Shown here: piece by piece, positions 42,644 to 50,927 of the stretch
Layout of the letters: every line of letters begins with the position of its first letter
Position numbering within the stretch: the first letter of the stretch is position 1
Origin: Streptomyces sp. HUAS YS2
Lineage (GTDB): Bacteria; Actinomycetota; Actinomycetes; Streptomycetales; Streptomycetaceae
DNA length: 64,000 nucleotides
Reading direction: 5' to 3'
NCBI RefSeq assembly: GCF_033343995.1
Contig: NZ_CP137573.1
Location: 7,473,001-7,537,000, forward strand
Program-made: the position numbers and the translations under genes
Notes under the pieces: model-generated
Told to the model about the DNA's origin: nothing
Databases searched by the model: none
Seen by the model: the letters and a program-made list of their open reading frames with translations, nothing else

Positions 42644-43567
42644 TCAGCCGCGCTCCTTCGCGACCGCCTCGCGCACGGCCGGGGCGACCTCCGTGGCCCA
42701 GCGGCCCAGCGTGGTGAGGTCCACGTGGCCGTAGTCGTTCGCGAAGAGGACGAAGCCCGACGCGCCGTGCTCCAGGACCGCCCCGGTCAGCTCCTCGACC
42801 CACTGGTCGACGGAGCCGCCGATCCAGCGGCCCTGGTCGTCGCGGGTGGCGGTCAGGGGGCGTTCGGTGATGCGGCCGGGGAAGTTGAACACCGTGCGGA
42901 TCTCGCCCGGGTCGCGGCCCACCGCGGCCGCCGCCGCGTCGATGACCGGGCGCGACTCCCGGTAGCGGTCGCTGAGCCAGTCCGCCGCGTGGCCGGGGAT
43001 CCAGCCGTCGGCGACGCGGCCGGTGGCGGCGAGGGACTTCGGGCCGACCGACCCGGTCCACACCGGAGGCGCGGCCACGGGTGAGGGCTCGATGCCGGCC
43101 ACCCGGTAGAAGCGGCCGTCGTGGGTGACCGGCGGGCCGCCGCCCGCGAGGGACTTGATCAGGACGATCGCCTCCTCGAAGGCGGCCACCGCGTCGGCGG
43201 GGGAGAGCCGGTCCACGCCCATGGCGGTGATCCGGTCCCACAGCCCGCCGACACCCAGGCCGAGGACGACCCGGCCCTCGGAGAGCGCCGACAGCGAGGT
43301 CACCGTCCGTGCCAGCATCGGTGCCGGGCGGGTCGGCAGATTGCTGACGTTGGCGAAGCCCGCGATCCGTTCCGTGCCACCGAGGACGAAGCCGAGCGTG
43401 GCGTACGCGTCCACGCGGTCGCCCAGGTACGGATGGTCCGACAGCGAGAAGAGATCGAGCGCGTCGCGGTCGGCCTGCCGGGTCGTGCGCAGCAGCTCGG
43501 GCAGGTCGCGGAGCCCGGTGGGCGCCCCGAAGCCGAAGGCGAGCGGCGGAATCTTCTGTCCGGTCAA
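42644..43567 (-). CDS. LLM-class flavin-dependent (F420-type) oxidoreductase
   Basis: This 307-residue luciferase-like TIM barrel has LFSLSDHPYLGDRVDAYATL, GFANVSNLPTRPAPMLARTV, GRVVLGLGVGGLWDRI and a C-terminal GASGFVLFANDYGHVDLTTL. The family usually uses F420 or FMN; the substrate is not evident. The start is a TTG at 43567 with GGAAAGGCAGAACG upstream. It lies 51 bases downstream of the FAD oxidoreductase on the same strand and may belong to the same MarR-controlled unit. Confidence 0.88.
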   Translation of the reverse strand: MTGQKIPPLAFGFGAPTGLRDLPELLRTTRQADRDALDLFSLSDHPYLGDRVDAYATLGFVLGGTERIAGFANVSNLPTRPAPMLARTVTSLSALSEGRVVLGLGVGGLWDRITAMGVDRLSPADAVAAFEEAIVLIKSLAGGGPPVTHDGRFYRVAGIEPSPVAAPPVWTGSVGPKSLAATGRVADGWIPGHAADWLSDRYRESRPVIDAAAAAVGRDPGEIRTVFNFPGRITERPLTATRDDQGRWIGGSVDQWVEELTGAVLEHGASGFVLFANDYGHVDLTTLGRWATEVAPAVREAVAKERG

Positions 43568-43618
43568 CGTTCTGCCTTTCCAGGGGTGTTCACAGCGGTC
43601 CTCGGTTCACCGGAGCAC

Positions 43619-44716
43619 TCAGGAGCCGGCGGTGCCGAACATCTCGGCGAAGCGGCCGGTGAACAGGTCGCCGCCCTTGTAAGCGGAGACCGTGTCGGAC
43701 GTGACGACGTTCGGGCCGTCGGGGGAGGGCAGCTGGCCGACGCCGCCCCGGGTGCCGAGCGGCAGCAGGATCATCGGGTCGGTCGCGGGCTCGTAGACCG
43801 CCTCGGGCGTCTCGCCGCGCAGCTGCGCGGCGATGTTCCGTGCCACGACCTCGGCGTGCTGCATCGCGTACCCGGCCATCTTCGCCTCGGCGAGGTCGGT
43901 GAGGTCGCCGACCGCGTACACGTGGTCGTGGCCGCGGACGCGCAGCGTCCCGGTGACCGGGACCTGGCCCTGCTCGGTGCGGGTGGTGAGGCGGCCGTCG
44001 GCGAGGAAGTCGCTGTTGATCCGCAGCCCGTGGGCGCGGAACCAGATGTCGGCGGTGATCTCGTCGCCGTTCCCGGTGGCGACCGTGAAGGTCCCGGCCC
44101 GGCCCGGCTCGGTGGCCGGCGGGACGGTCAGGCGGGTGCCGAGGCGCAGCCGGACTTCCTGCGCGTCCAGCTGGCGGTGCAGGTCGTCCCGAAGCTCCGG
44201 CTCGAAGCCGGGCAGCAGCTGCTCCGCCGGGTCCACCACCGTGATCTCCTTGTTCGGCCAGACCTCCCGGATCTCGCCCGCGAGTTCCAGACCCACCGGC
44301 CCGGCCCCGAGGATCAGCACCCGCTCCGCGCCGTCCAGCTCCTTGTGGCTCCGGCGGAGGTCGTCCAGCGCCTCGGCGGTGGCGTCCGACGCGGGATTGG
44401 CCGGGTAGCTGTAGCTGGAGCCGGTGGCCAGGACCAGATAGTCCGCGTCGACGCGGCGCCCGGAGGCGAGGGTGACGCCCTCGGGGTCCACCGAGACGGC
44501 GCGGTCGCGGATCACCTCGCCCCGGGCGAGCAGGGTGTCGAACGGGAAGAACGCGTTGTCCGCCCAGTCCGGCCGGGCCAGGGCCCGGAGCGAACCGGCC
44601 ACGTTGACGAACGCGTCCCGCGGATCGATCAGGACGACATCGGCCTCGGAGTCCAGCGCCTTGGCGACCGCGGCCCCGCCGTAACCCCCACCGATGACTG
44701 CGACTGTACGACTCAT
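43619..44716 (-). CDS. FAD-dependent pyridine nucleotide-disulphide-type oxidoreductase (NDH-2/AIF-like)
   Basis: This 365-residue protein has the FAD fingerprint TVAVIGGGYGGAAVAKAL, YLVLATGSSYSYP, the NAD(P) fingerprint RVLILGAGPVGLELAGEI, and the second FAD motif HVYAVGDLTD. There is no CxxxxC redox pair, so it is closer to NDH-2/FSP1-like enzymes, which reduce quinones or other acceptors. The ATG at 44716 follows GGGGAGCACCAAC. The 59-base gap to the upstream MarR gene contains a strong tandem operator. Confidence 0.9.
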   Translation of the reverse strand: MSRTVAVIGGGYGGAAVAKALDSEADVVLIDPRDAFVNVAGSLRALARPDWADNAFFPFDTLLARGEVIRDRAVSVDPEGVTLASGRRVDADYLVLATGSSYSYPANPASDATAEALDDLRRSHKELDGAERVLILGAGPVGLELAGEIREVWPNKEITVVDPAEQLLPGFEPELRDDLHRQLDAQEVRLRLGTRLTVPPATEPGRAGTFTVATGNGDEITADIWFRAHGLRINSDFLADGRLTTRTEQGQVPVTGTLRVRGHDHVYAVGDLTDLAEAKMAGYAMQHAEVVARNIAAQLRGETPEAVYEPATDPMILLPLGTRGGVGQLPSPDGPNVVTSDTVSAYKGGDLFTGRFAEMFGTAGS

Positions 44717-44741
44717 GTTGGTGCTCCCCACAGACAAAGAG

Positions 44742-44788
44742 TTGCAGTTCGTGTCACGAACCATATTAGTTCGCGTCACGAACTGCAA
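44742..44788. promoter_or_regulatory. Tandem MarR operator upstream of the FAD oxidoreductase
   Basis: GTTCGTG-T-CACGAAC (44747-44761, perfect) and GTTCG-CGTCA-CGAAC (44769-44783) have centres 22 bases apart, two helical turns, within a larger TTGCAGTTCGTG/CACGAACTGCAA symmetry. The right site overlaps the 3' end of the MarR gene. A half-like TTCGCGAAGCGAA lies near the MarR start at about 45280. Confidence 0.7.
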
Positions 44789-45249
44789 CCCTCGTTCGGC
44801 TCCGTGAAGCGCGCGGGGGCCTCGTTGTCGCGCACGACGCGGCCGAGCAGCGCGACGAGCGTGGCCCGCTCGGCCGCACCGAGGGTCGACGGCAGTCGCT
44901 CGATCCGCCGGCATGTGCCGCCGTAGAACTCCTCGGCCAGGGCGGTGCCTTGGGGTGTCAATGCGACGCGCACGGCGCGCAGGTCGTCGGCGTCCTGCTC
45001 GCGGCGGACCAGTCCGTTGCGCTCGCTGCGGTCCACGAGTCCGGTCAGGCTCGACTTGGCGAGGCGCAGTACCGCGCCCAACTCGCCCATGCCGTACGGT
45101 CGGGCCATCAGTGCGCAGAGCAACTGGCCCTGCTGTGGAGTGAGTTCGTGCTGGCGGGCGGACTCGGCGTAGGCGGCGTTGACGAGGAACGCGGTCCGCA
45201 CCAGAGCGGTCGCCATGGCCATACGGTCGTCGTCTCCATGCTTTCCCAC
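44776..45249 (-). CDS. MarR-family transcriptional regulator
   Basis: This 157-residue protein has helices AFLVNAAYAESARQHELTPQ, the winged HTH GQLLCALMARPYGMGELGAV, LRLAKSSLTGLVDRSERNGL, and the wing RREQDADDLRAVRVALTPQG. The start is a GTG at 45249, with internal ATGs at codons 10 and 12 also possible. The tandem palindrome downstream suggests it represses the FAD oxidoreductase/LLM genes. Cys150s near the end (NEGCSS) could be redox-active, but only one Cys is present there. Confidence 0.87.
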   Translation of the reverse strand: MGKHGDDDRMAMATALVRTAFLVNAAYAESARQHELTPQQGQLLCALMARPYGMGELGAVLRLAKSSLTGLVDRSERNGLVRREQDADDLRAVRVALTPQGTALAEEFYGGTCRRIERLPSTLGAAERATLVALLGRVVRDNEAPARFTEPNEGCSS

Positions 45250-45361
45250 CCGGCCACGCTAACATTTCGCACGCAGAAATTCGCGAAGCGAACTACTCGT
45301 TTCCAGGGTTCCTCGGCCGTGCGCCGGTTCCGGACCCGCCCCGGGCGGGAAGGAGCCCGAC

Positions 45362-46279
45362 GTGAACCCCGAAGCGACGGCGCCCCGCGCCGCAGACCCC
45401 GGCCTCTTCGGCCCCGACTCCGTGACCTGGCAGCTCCACGGCGACCCGGTCATGTGGATCGCCGGGGTCCGCGCCCTCTACCTCCAGGCCCTGCACCCCC
45501 GTGCCGTCCGGGGCGTGATGATCAACAGTGACTTCAGGAAGGACGCCTGGGGCCGCCTGCTGCGCACCGCGAACTTCGTCGGCACCATCAGCTACGGCAC
45601 CGCCGACGCCGCGGAGGCGGCCGGGGCCCGCGTCCGCAAGATCCACCGGCTGCTCGGCGTCGACGACCCGGAGCTGCTGCTCTGGGTGCACTGCGCCGAG
45701 ATCGACTCGTACCTGAACGTCGCCCGCCGTTCCGGCATCCCGCTGACGGACGCCCAGGCCGACCGGTACGTCGACGAACACCGCACCTCCGCCCGGCTCG
45801 TCGGCCTCGACCCGGACCGGACGCCGGCCGACACGGACGAACTCGACGCGTACTTCGTCGCCGTGCGCCCCGAGCTCGCCGCCGGCGAGGACGCGCGCGT
45901 CGTCGACGACTTCCTGCGCCGGCCCCCGATCCCGCCGCTGCTCGTCCCCGCCCGCGCGGTGATCTGGCGGCACGTCGCGGCCCTCGCGTACGACACGCTG
46001 CCGCCGTACGCCCACGAGTTGTACGGCCGTCCCGCGCCGCCGCCCGAGACCGTCACCCACCGGCTCGTCGCCACGGCGAACGCGCTCCGCAGCATCCCCG
46101 CCCGGCTCCGCTGGAGGTTGCCGCCCGGTCACATCTTGAACGCGATGGCGCGACTCGGGCCCGCCACGCGGCCCGCCCCGTTCAAACTGCACAGGCAGGC
46201 GGCCATACTGGACGGGCCGGGGAGGGCGCAGCAGCTTAGCGACGGGGGCGACAGCACGCGATGGCGGAGACCAGGCTGA
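45362..46279 (+). CDS. DUF2236/MpaB-family oxygenase-like protein
   Basis: This 305-residue protein has the family motifs SVTWQLHGDPVMWIAGVRAL, YLQALHPRAVRGVM, RTANFVGTISYG, HRLLGVDDPELLLWVHCAEI and a late AHELYGRPAPPP. MpaB-type proteins bind haem and oxidise lipidic substrates; the conserved Arg/His pattern is visible but haem binding here is inferred. The GTG at 45362 follows AAGGAGCCCGAC. It overlaps the kinase start by 19 bases. Confidence 0.87.
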   Translation: MNPEATAPRAADPGLFGPDSVTWQLHGDPVMWIAGVRALYLQALHPRAVRGVMINSDFRKDAWGRLLRTANFVGTISYGTADAAEAAGARVRKIHRLLGVDDPELLLWVHCAEIDSYLNVARRSGIPLTDAQADRYVDEHRTSARLVGLDPDRTPADTDELDAYFVAVRPELAAGEDARVVDDFLRRPPIPPLLVPARAVIWRHVAALAYDTLPPYAHELYGRPAPPPETVTHRLVATANALRSIPARLRWRLPPGHILNAMARLGPATRPAPFKLHRQAAILDGPGRAQQLSDGGDSTRWRRPG

Positions 46280-48621
46280 TCCAGAGCCGGTACCGGCTGC
46301 TCGAACAGATCGGGCGTGGCGGCATGGGCGAGGTGTGGCGCGCGACCGACGAGGCGCTCGGCCGCAGCGTCGCCGTCAAGTGCCTCAAGCCGCTCGGGCC
46401 GCAGCACGCCCGCGGCGACGACAACTTCGTCAAGGTGCTGCGCGAGCGCTTCCGGCGCGAGGCCCGGGTCGCGGCCTCCCTCCAGCACCGCGGCGTCACC
46501 GTCGTGCACGACTTCGGCGAGTCGGACGGGGTGCTCTACCTGGTCATGGAACTCCTGGAGGGGCAGAACCTCAGCCAGCTCCTGGAGCAGAACAAGCAGG
46601 CCCCGCTGCCCGTCGCCGACGTCGTCGACATCGCCGAACAGGTCGCCGACGCCCTCGCGTACACCCACCGCCAGGGCATCGTGCACCGCGACCTGAAGCC
46701 CGCGAACATCATGCGGCTCACCGACGGCGCCGTGAAGATCTGCGACTTCGGGATCGCCCGCCTCGGCGCCGACATCGGGTTCACCTCCCGCCTCACCGGC
46801 ACCGGCATCGCGATGGGAACCCCCCACTACATGTCGCCGGAGCAGATCAGCGGGTCCGAGGTGGACCACCGCAGCGACCTGTACTCGCTCGGCTGCGTCC
46901 TCTACGAGATCGCCACCGGCGTCCCGCCGTTCGACCTCGACGACGCCTGGGCGGTGCTGGTCGGCCACCGTGACACCCCGCCCGTCCCGCTGCGCGAGCA
47001 CCGGGCCGAACTGCCCGCGTTCCTGGAGCGGATGGTCCTCGACCTGCTCGCCAAGACCCCCGAGGGCAGGCCCGGGGACGCGTCCGAGCTGTGCGGCCGG
47101 ATCGCCGCGGCCCGCTCCGGCCCGGTCCTCGTCGACCCGCACGCGCACCAGGGCGCACACCCGCACCCGCACGCGCACCAGGGCACACACCCGTACCCGA
47201 ACCAGGCCCCGCACCCGATCGCGCACGTCCACTCCGCCACTCCGTCGCGCGTCCGTCCACAGCCGGCGCCGGGCCACGCGCCCCACGAGCCCCGGCTCCC
47301 CGACTGGACACGCGGCATGACCACCGGTCACAAGGCCGCCGGGGGCACGCTGGCCGCGCCGCGCCCGACGCCGTACGACCCCACCGCCGGCCTCACCGGC
47401 GAATGGACCTCCCCGGGCATGCCGCCGCCGGTCCAGCTGCCGGGCGCGGCCCGCGTCGAGCGCCCCACGCCGCCGCCGGAGCTGCTGTCCGTGCTGGCGA
47501 GCCGGCACAACGCGGGACTCAGCCTCGGCCGGCTCGGCCGCTGGGACGAGGCCGGCGAGGTGCACCGGGCCGTCGCGGAGGACCGCGAGCGGGCCCTCGG
47601 CGCCGACCACCCCGACACGCTCACCAGCCGCTACGAGGTCGGCTTCACCCTCAGCCGGACCGGCCGCGCCGATGACGCGCTGCGCGAGTTCGCCCGCGTC
47701 GCCGACGGCCGCGAGCGGACGCTCGGCCCCGACCACGCGGACACGCTCGCCGCCCGCCAGGAGACCGCGTACGTTCTTGGCCGGCTCGGCCGGTACGCCG
47801 AGGCGCACCAGGTGTACGCGGCGGTGCTCGCGTCCCGCGAGCGGACCATGGGGCCCGACCACCCCGACACGCTGCGCTGCCGCCACAACCTCGCCTTCAA
47901 CCTGGGCCGCCTCGGTCGCCTGGACGAGTCGTACCGCACGGCCCAGGAGGTCGCCGACGCCCGCGCCCGGCTGCTCGGCGCGACGCACCCCGACACCCTC
48001 GTCACCCGCTACGAGGTCGCCTTCACGCTCGGGCAGCTGGGCCGCTGGGCGGACGCGCTGCACACGTACCGCGAGGTCGCGGCGGCACGCGGCGCGGTGT
48101 TCGGCGCCGACCACGCGGACACCCTCGCCGCGCGGTACGAGGTCGGCATCTGTCTGGGCCGCCTCGGGCGCAGCGGGGAGGCACTGGAGTTGTACCGCGA
48201 CCTGGTGGCCGCGCGGACGCGGGTGAACGGCCCCGCGCATCCGGAGACCCTGCGCGCGCGGCACGGCCTCGGCGTGAATCTGGGCCGGCTGGCACGCTGG
48301 GAGGAGGCCCTGGAGGAGTCCCGGGACGTGTGCGTCCTGCGCGAGCGGGTGCTCGGGGCCGACCACCCCGACACGCTGGTGTCCCGCCGGGAGGTCGCGG
48401 TCGGCCTGGGCTGGCTCGGCCGCTGGGCCGACGCGCTCTCCGCGTACCGCCAGGTCGCCGAGGCCCGCGACCGGGTCCTCGGCCAGGCCCACCCCGACGC
48501 CCTGGCCAGCCGCAACGACGAGGCCCACTGCCTGGAGCAGCTCGGCCGGCACGCCGAGGCCGTCGACCTCTACCGGCGCGTCGCCGACCTGCGACGCCGG
48601 CAGGGCAGCCCGACGGGCTGA
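46261..48621 (+). CDS. Serine/threonine protein kinase with C-terminal TPR repeats
   Basis: This 786-residue protein has a Hanks-type kinase domain at 11-275 with GRGGMGEVW, the ATP Lys40 in VAVKCLK, HRDLKPANIM (Asp144), DFG at 162-164 and GTPHYMSPEQI. A linker (280-410) is rich in His and Pro, with HAHQGAHPHPHAHQGTHPYP. From about residue 418 to 780 there are around eight 42-residue repeats of the type RxRxLGxDHPDTLxxRxxxA, kinesin-light-chain-like TPRs. No membrane segment, so it is cytoplasmic, probably recognising partners through the repeats. Confidence 0.93.
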   Translation: MAETRLIQSRYRLLEQIGRGGMGEVWRATDEALGRSVAVKCLKPLGPQHARGDDNFVKVLRERFRREARVAASLQHRGVTVVHDFGESDGVLYLVMELLEGQNLSQLLEQNKQAPLPVADVVDIAEQVADALAYTHRQGIVHRDLKPANIMRLTDGAVKICDFGIARLGADIGFTSRLTGTGIAMGTPHYMSPEQISGSEVDHRSDLYSLGCVLYEIATGVPPFDLDDAWAVLVGHRDTPPVPLREHRAELPAFLERMVLDLLAKTPEGRPGDASELCGRIAAARSGPVLVDPHAHQGAHPHPHAHQGTHPYPNQAPHPIAHVHSATPSRVRPQPAPGHAPHEPRLPDWTRGMTTGHKAAGGTLAAPRPTPYDPTAGLTGEWTSPGMPPPVQLPGAARVERPTPPPELLSVLASRHNAGLSLGRLGRWDEAGEVHRAVAEDRERALGADHPDTLTSRYEVGFTLSRTGRADDALREFARVADGRERTLGPDHADTLAARQETAYVLGRLGRYAEAHQVYAAVLASRERTMGPDHPDTLRCRHNLAFNLGRLGRLDESYRTAQEVADARARLLGATHPDTLVTRYEVAFTLGQLGRWADALHTYREVAAARGAVFGADHADTLAARYEVGICLGRLGRSGEALELYRDLVAARTRVNGPAHPETLRARHGLGVNLGRLARWEEALEESRDVCVLRERVLGADHPDTLVSRREVAVGLGWLGRWADALSAYRQVAEARDRVLGQAHPDALASRNDEAHCLEQLGRHAEAVDLYRRVADLRRRQGSPTG

Positions 48622-48632
48622 CGTGGCCTGTC

Positions 48633-49781
48633 TCAGGCGGCCACGGCCCGGGAGGTACGGAGCGCCGAGCCGGCCGCCCAGAGCCGGGCCCCGAAGTTCC
48701 GGACCGCCACCCCGCCGCGGGTCGCGGGGACCAGCAGGGACGCGACTCGGTGGACGTTCCGCTGCTTGGGGTCCACCAGCGCGCGATGCCGGGCCTCGTA
48801 CGCGGCGAACGCGGCGGCGTGGTCTTCGGGCGTCGCGCCGAGACGCGCGGCGAGCGTGTGCGCCCCGGTCATGGCCAGCGAACTGCCGTCCCCGAACAGC
48901 GACACGGACGACGCCGCGTCCCCCACCAGGGTCACCCGCCCGCGCGACCAGCGCGGGATGCGGACCTGGCTCACCGCGTCGAACCAGAGGTCCGCCCCGG
49001 TCCGGGTCCGGTCGAGGAGTTCCGGCACCCGCCAGCCCGCGGTGTCCGCGTAGGCGGCGGTCAGCAGGTCCCGGTGCAGGGCGAGGTCCCGGGGCGAGAA
49101 GTCCGGTACGGCGGGGCCGCGGTAGGCGAAGAACGCCAGAGAACTGCCGCGGACCGGGTGGACGGCGACGAGCCGGCCGGGCGCGTTGTACAGGTCGACG
49201 GTCCGGGGATCGGCGGTCGGTTCGTCCAGCGGGAGCGTGGCGACGTACAGCCCGATGTGGTGCACGAACTCCGTCTCCGGGCCGAAGGCGAGCCGGCGCA
49301 CCGTGGAGTGCAGGCCGTCGGCGCCGACGACCAGGTCGAAGCGGCGCGGCGCGCCGGTGCGGAAGGTCACATCGACGCCGTCCCCGTCCTGGACGAGCGT
49401 CTCGATCGAGTCGCCGAAGACGAACTCGGCGCGGTCGCGGGCGGCTTCGTACAGGAGCTCGGCGAGGTCGCCGCGCGGGATCTCGACCGATCCTCCGCCG
49501 CTCTGCAGAGCCTGCGCCGGCAGCGTGGTGACCGGACGGCCCGCCGCGTCGAGCAGGCGGAGCCGGCTCACCCGGGTGGCGGCCTCGCGCAGCCGGGGCA
49601 GCACCCCCATCCGCTCCGCGATCTCCAGCGCCGGTCCCGCCACGTCCACCGGACTGCCGCTGGACCGCGGCGTCGCCGCCCATTCGACGACCGTCGGACG
49701 GAAGCCGTGCTCCGCCAGTCGGTGCGCGAGAACCGGACCGGCGATGCCCGCCCCGGAGATCAGAACCGTCTTCCCGGTCAT
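48633..49781 (-). CDS. FAD-dependent monooxygenase
   Basis: This 382-residue class A flavoprotein hydroxylase-like enzyme has the FAD fingerprint VLISGAGIAGPVLAHRLAEH, SVEIPRGDLAELLYEAA, the DG motif DLVVGADGLHSTVRRLAFGP and the GD motif RGRVTLVGDAASSVSLFGDG. Such enzymes hydroxylate aromatic or polyketide-type molecules. The ATG at 49781 follows GAGGGGTGGGTCTC. It is divergent from a TetR gene across a double operator, a usual antibiotic- or xenobiotic-responsive pairing. Confidence 0.92.
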   Translation of the reverse strand: MTGKTVLISGAGIAGPVLAHRLAEHGFRPTVVEWAATPRSSGSPVDVAGPALEIAERMGVLPRLREAATRVSRLRLLDAAGRPVTTLPAQALQSGGGSVEIPRGDLAELLYEAARDRAEFVFGDSIETLVQDGDGVDVTFRTGAPRRFDLVVGADGLHSTVRRLAFGPETEFVHHIGLYVATLPLDEPTADPRTVDLYNAPGRLVAVHPVRGSSLAFFAYRGPAVPDFSPRDLALHRDLLTAAYADTAGWRVPELLDRTRTGADLWFDAVSQVRIPRWSRGRVTLVGDAASSVSLFGDGSSLAMTGAHTLAARLGATPEDHAAAFAAYEARHRALVDPKQRNVHRVASLLVPATRGGVAVRNFGARLWAAGSALRTSRAVAA

Positions 49782-49843
49782 GAGACCCACCCCTCGTTCG
49801 TCGTGCATGCGTGGTCACGGCCGTGCCGCACCGAAGTGGACCC

Positions 49844-49889
49844 CTGACCGTCGGTCAGTGAAGACCGTAGCTCCCTGTCCATCGGTCAG
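49844..49889. promoter_or_regulatory. Tandem TetR operator between monooxygenase and regulator
   Basis: CTGACCG-T-CGGTCAG (49844-49858) is a perfect palindrome and CTGTCCATCGGTCAG (49875-49889) a degenerate copy, centres 31 bases apart (three turns), in the 130-base divergent region. It probably controls both genes. Confidence 0.7.
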
Positions 49890-49911
49890 GCAAGCGGATA
49901 GGGTGGCCCGC

Positions 49912-50643
49912 ATGAGCGAGACGAAGGCGGTCGGGCCGGACGACGGCGACACCCGGGCGCGCATCCTGCGCGCGGCCGACGAGCGGTTCACCGCCCGCGG
50001 CTATCATGCGACCTCGGTGCGTGAGATCGCCGACCTGGTGGGCGTCACCAAGGCGGCCGTGCTCTACCACTTCCCGGAGAAGGCAGACATCCTCGGCGCC
50101 CTGGCCCAGCCGATGCTCGACGACCTGGAAGCGGCGCTCGACGGGGCCGCCGGGGCCGCGCCCGAACGGGTCCCGTGGGCGGCCGTGGAGGCCATGCTGG
50201 ACGTCTGGCTGCGTCACCGCGATCTTCTCCGGCTCAACCTCCAGGACCTGGCCCTGGCCGCCCCCAGTCTGGTCTTCGACCGCTTCAAGTCGGCGATGCT
50301 CCGGGCGAACGCCCTGGTCGCGGGCCCGGACCCGGACTTCGCGGGCCAGGTGCGCGCCGCCCAGACCATCGCCGTGCTCGGCGACCCGGTGGTGCTCTTC
50401 GCCGACGCTCCCGTCGCCGAACTCCGCGCCGAGGTGCTCTCTGGGGTCCATCGCCTCCTCGGTGCCGACGCGCCCCGCCCCGCATCGCCCTCGCGCGGCC
50501 GGCCCGCCCTGATGGACGACGCCATGACCGAACGGGCCCGGAGCCTGCACGCGTCCGGGCGAGGTGCCGCCGAGATCGCCCGGGAACTCGGTGTCTCCCG
50601 GGCCACCGTCTACCGCCGTCTCGGACTGTCTCAAAAAGACTGA
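49912..50643 (+). CDS. TetR-family regulator with extra C-terminal helix-turn-helix
   Basis: This 243-residue protein has a TetR HTH at about 15-60 (RILRAADERFTARGYHATSV, EIADLVGVTKAAVLYHFPEK), then a ligand domain to about 195. A resolvase/Hin-type HTH follows: GRPALMDDAMTERARSLHAS, AAEIARELGVSRATVYRRL. Typical TetR proteins end near residue 200, so the last 40 residues are an appended second DNA-binding motif, seen in some actinobacterial TetRs. The ATG at 49912 is well placed beside the tandem operator. Confidence 0.9.
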   Translation: MSETKAVGPDDGDTRARILRAADERFTARGYHATSVREIADLVGVTKAAVLYHFPEKADILGALAQPMLDDLEAALDGAAGAAPERVPWAAVEAMLDVWLRHRDLLRLNLQDLALAAPSLVFDRFKSAMLRANALVAGPDPDFAGQVRAAQTIAVLGDPVVLFADAPVAELRAEVLSGVHRLLGADAPRPASPSRGRPALMDDAMTERARSLHASGRGAAEIARELGVSRATVYRRLGLSQKD

Positions 50644-50927
50644 GACATTTGATGCGACGATTTATGAGACAGGTGGTCCCGTTGCGGGAGGAGTGTCGCC
50701 CCGCCCGCGACCCTGTGACGGCGGTGCCCGGACGCTGACGGACGCGCCCGTTCGGTTGACGCTCCGTACCCGCTCGCCTGGGGCGTGAAGCCCAGCTTGG
50801 GCCGCGCTTAAGAAAACCTCGATGGACCGGGAGCCCGACGTGAGGGAGATTTCTTCCAGGGATCTTGAGCGCGCAGCCGCGCCGGACCCCTTCTCTCACA
50901 GGGACTCGCACAACAGGAGCCATTGCA

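Noticed and set aside
47150..47210. Tandem-looking DNA repeats
   Set aside because: They encode the His/Pro-rich linker of the kinase and are explained by the protein, not by a CRISPR array or satellite.
46129..49818. A 1229-codon open frame on the minus strand
   Set aside because: It lies opposite the kinase and monooxygenase genes; its composition is antisense-like (Val/Gly/Arg-rich, no domain) and it is a by-product of G+C-rich codon use.
50644..50927. Possible glycine riboswitch before tdh-kbl
   Set aside because: I could not find the conserved glycine-aptamer core or a tandem arrangement; the region looks like an ordinary leader.
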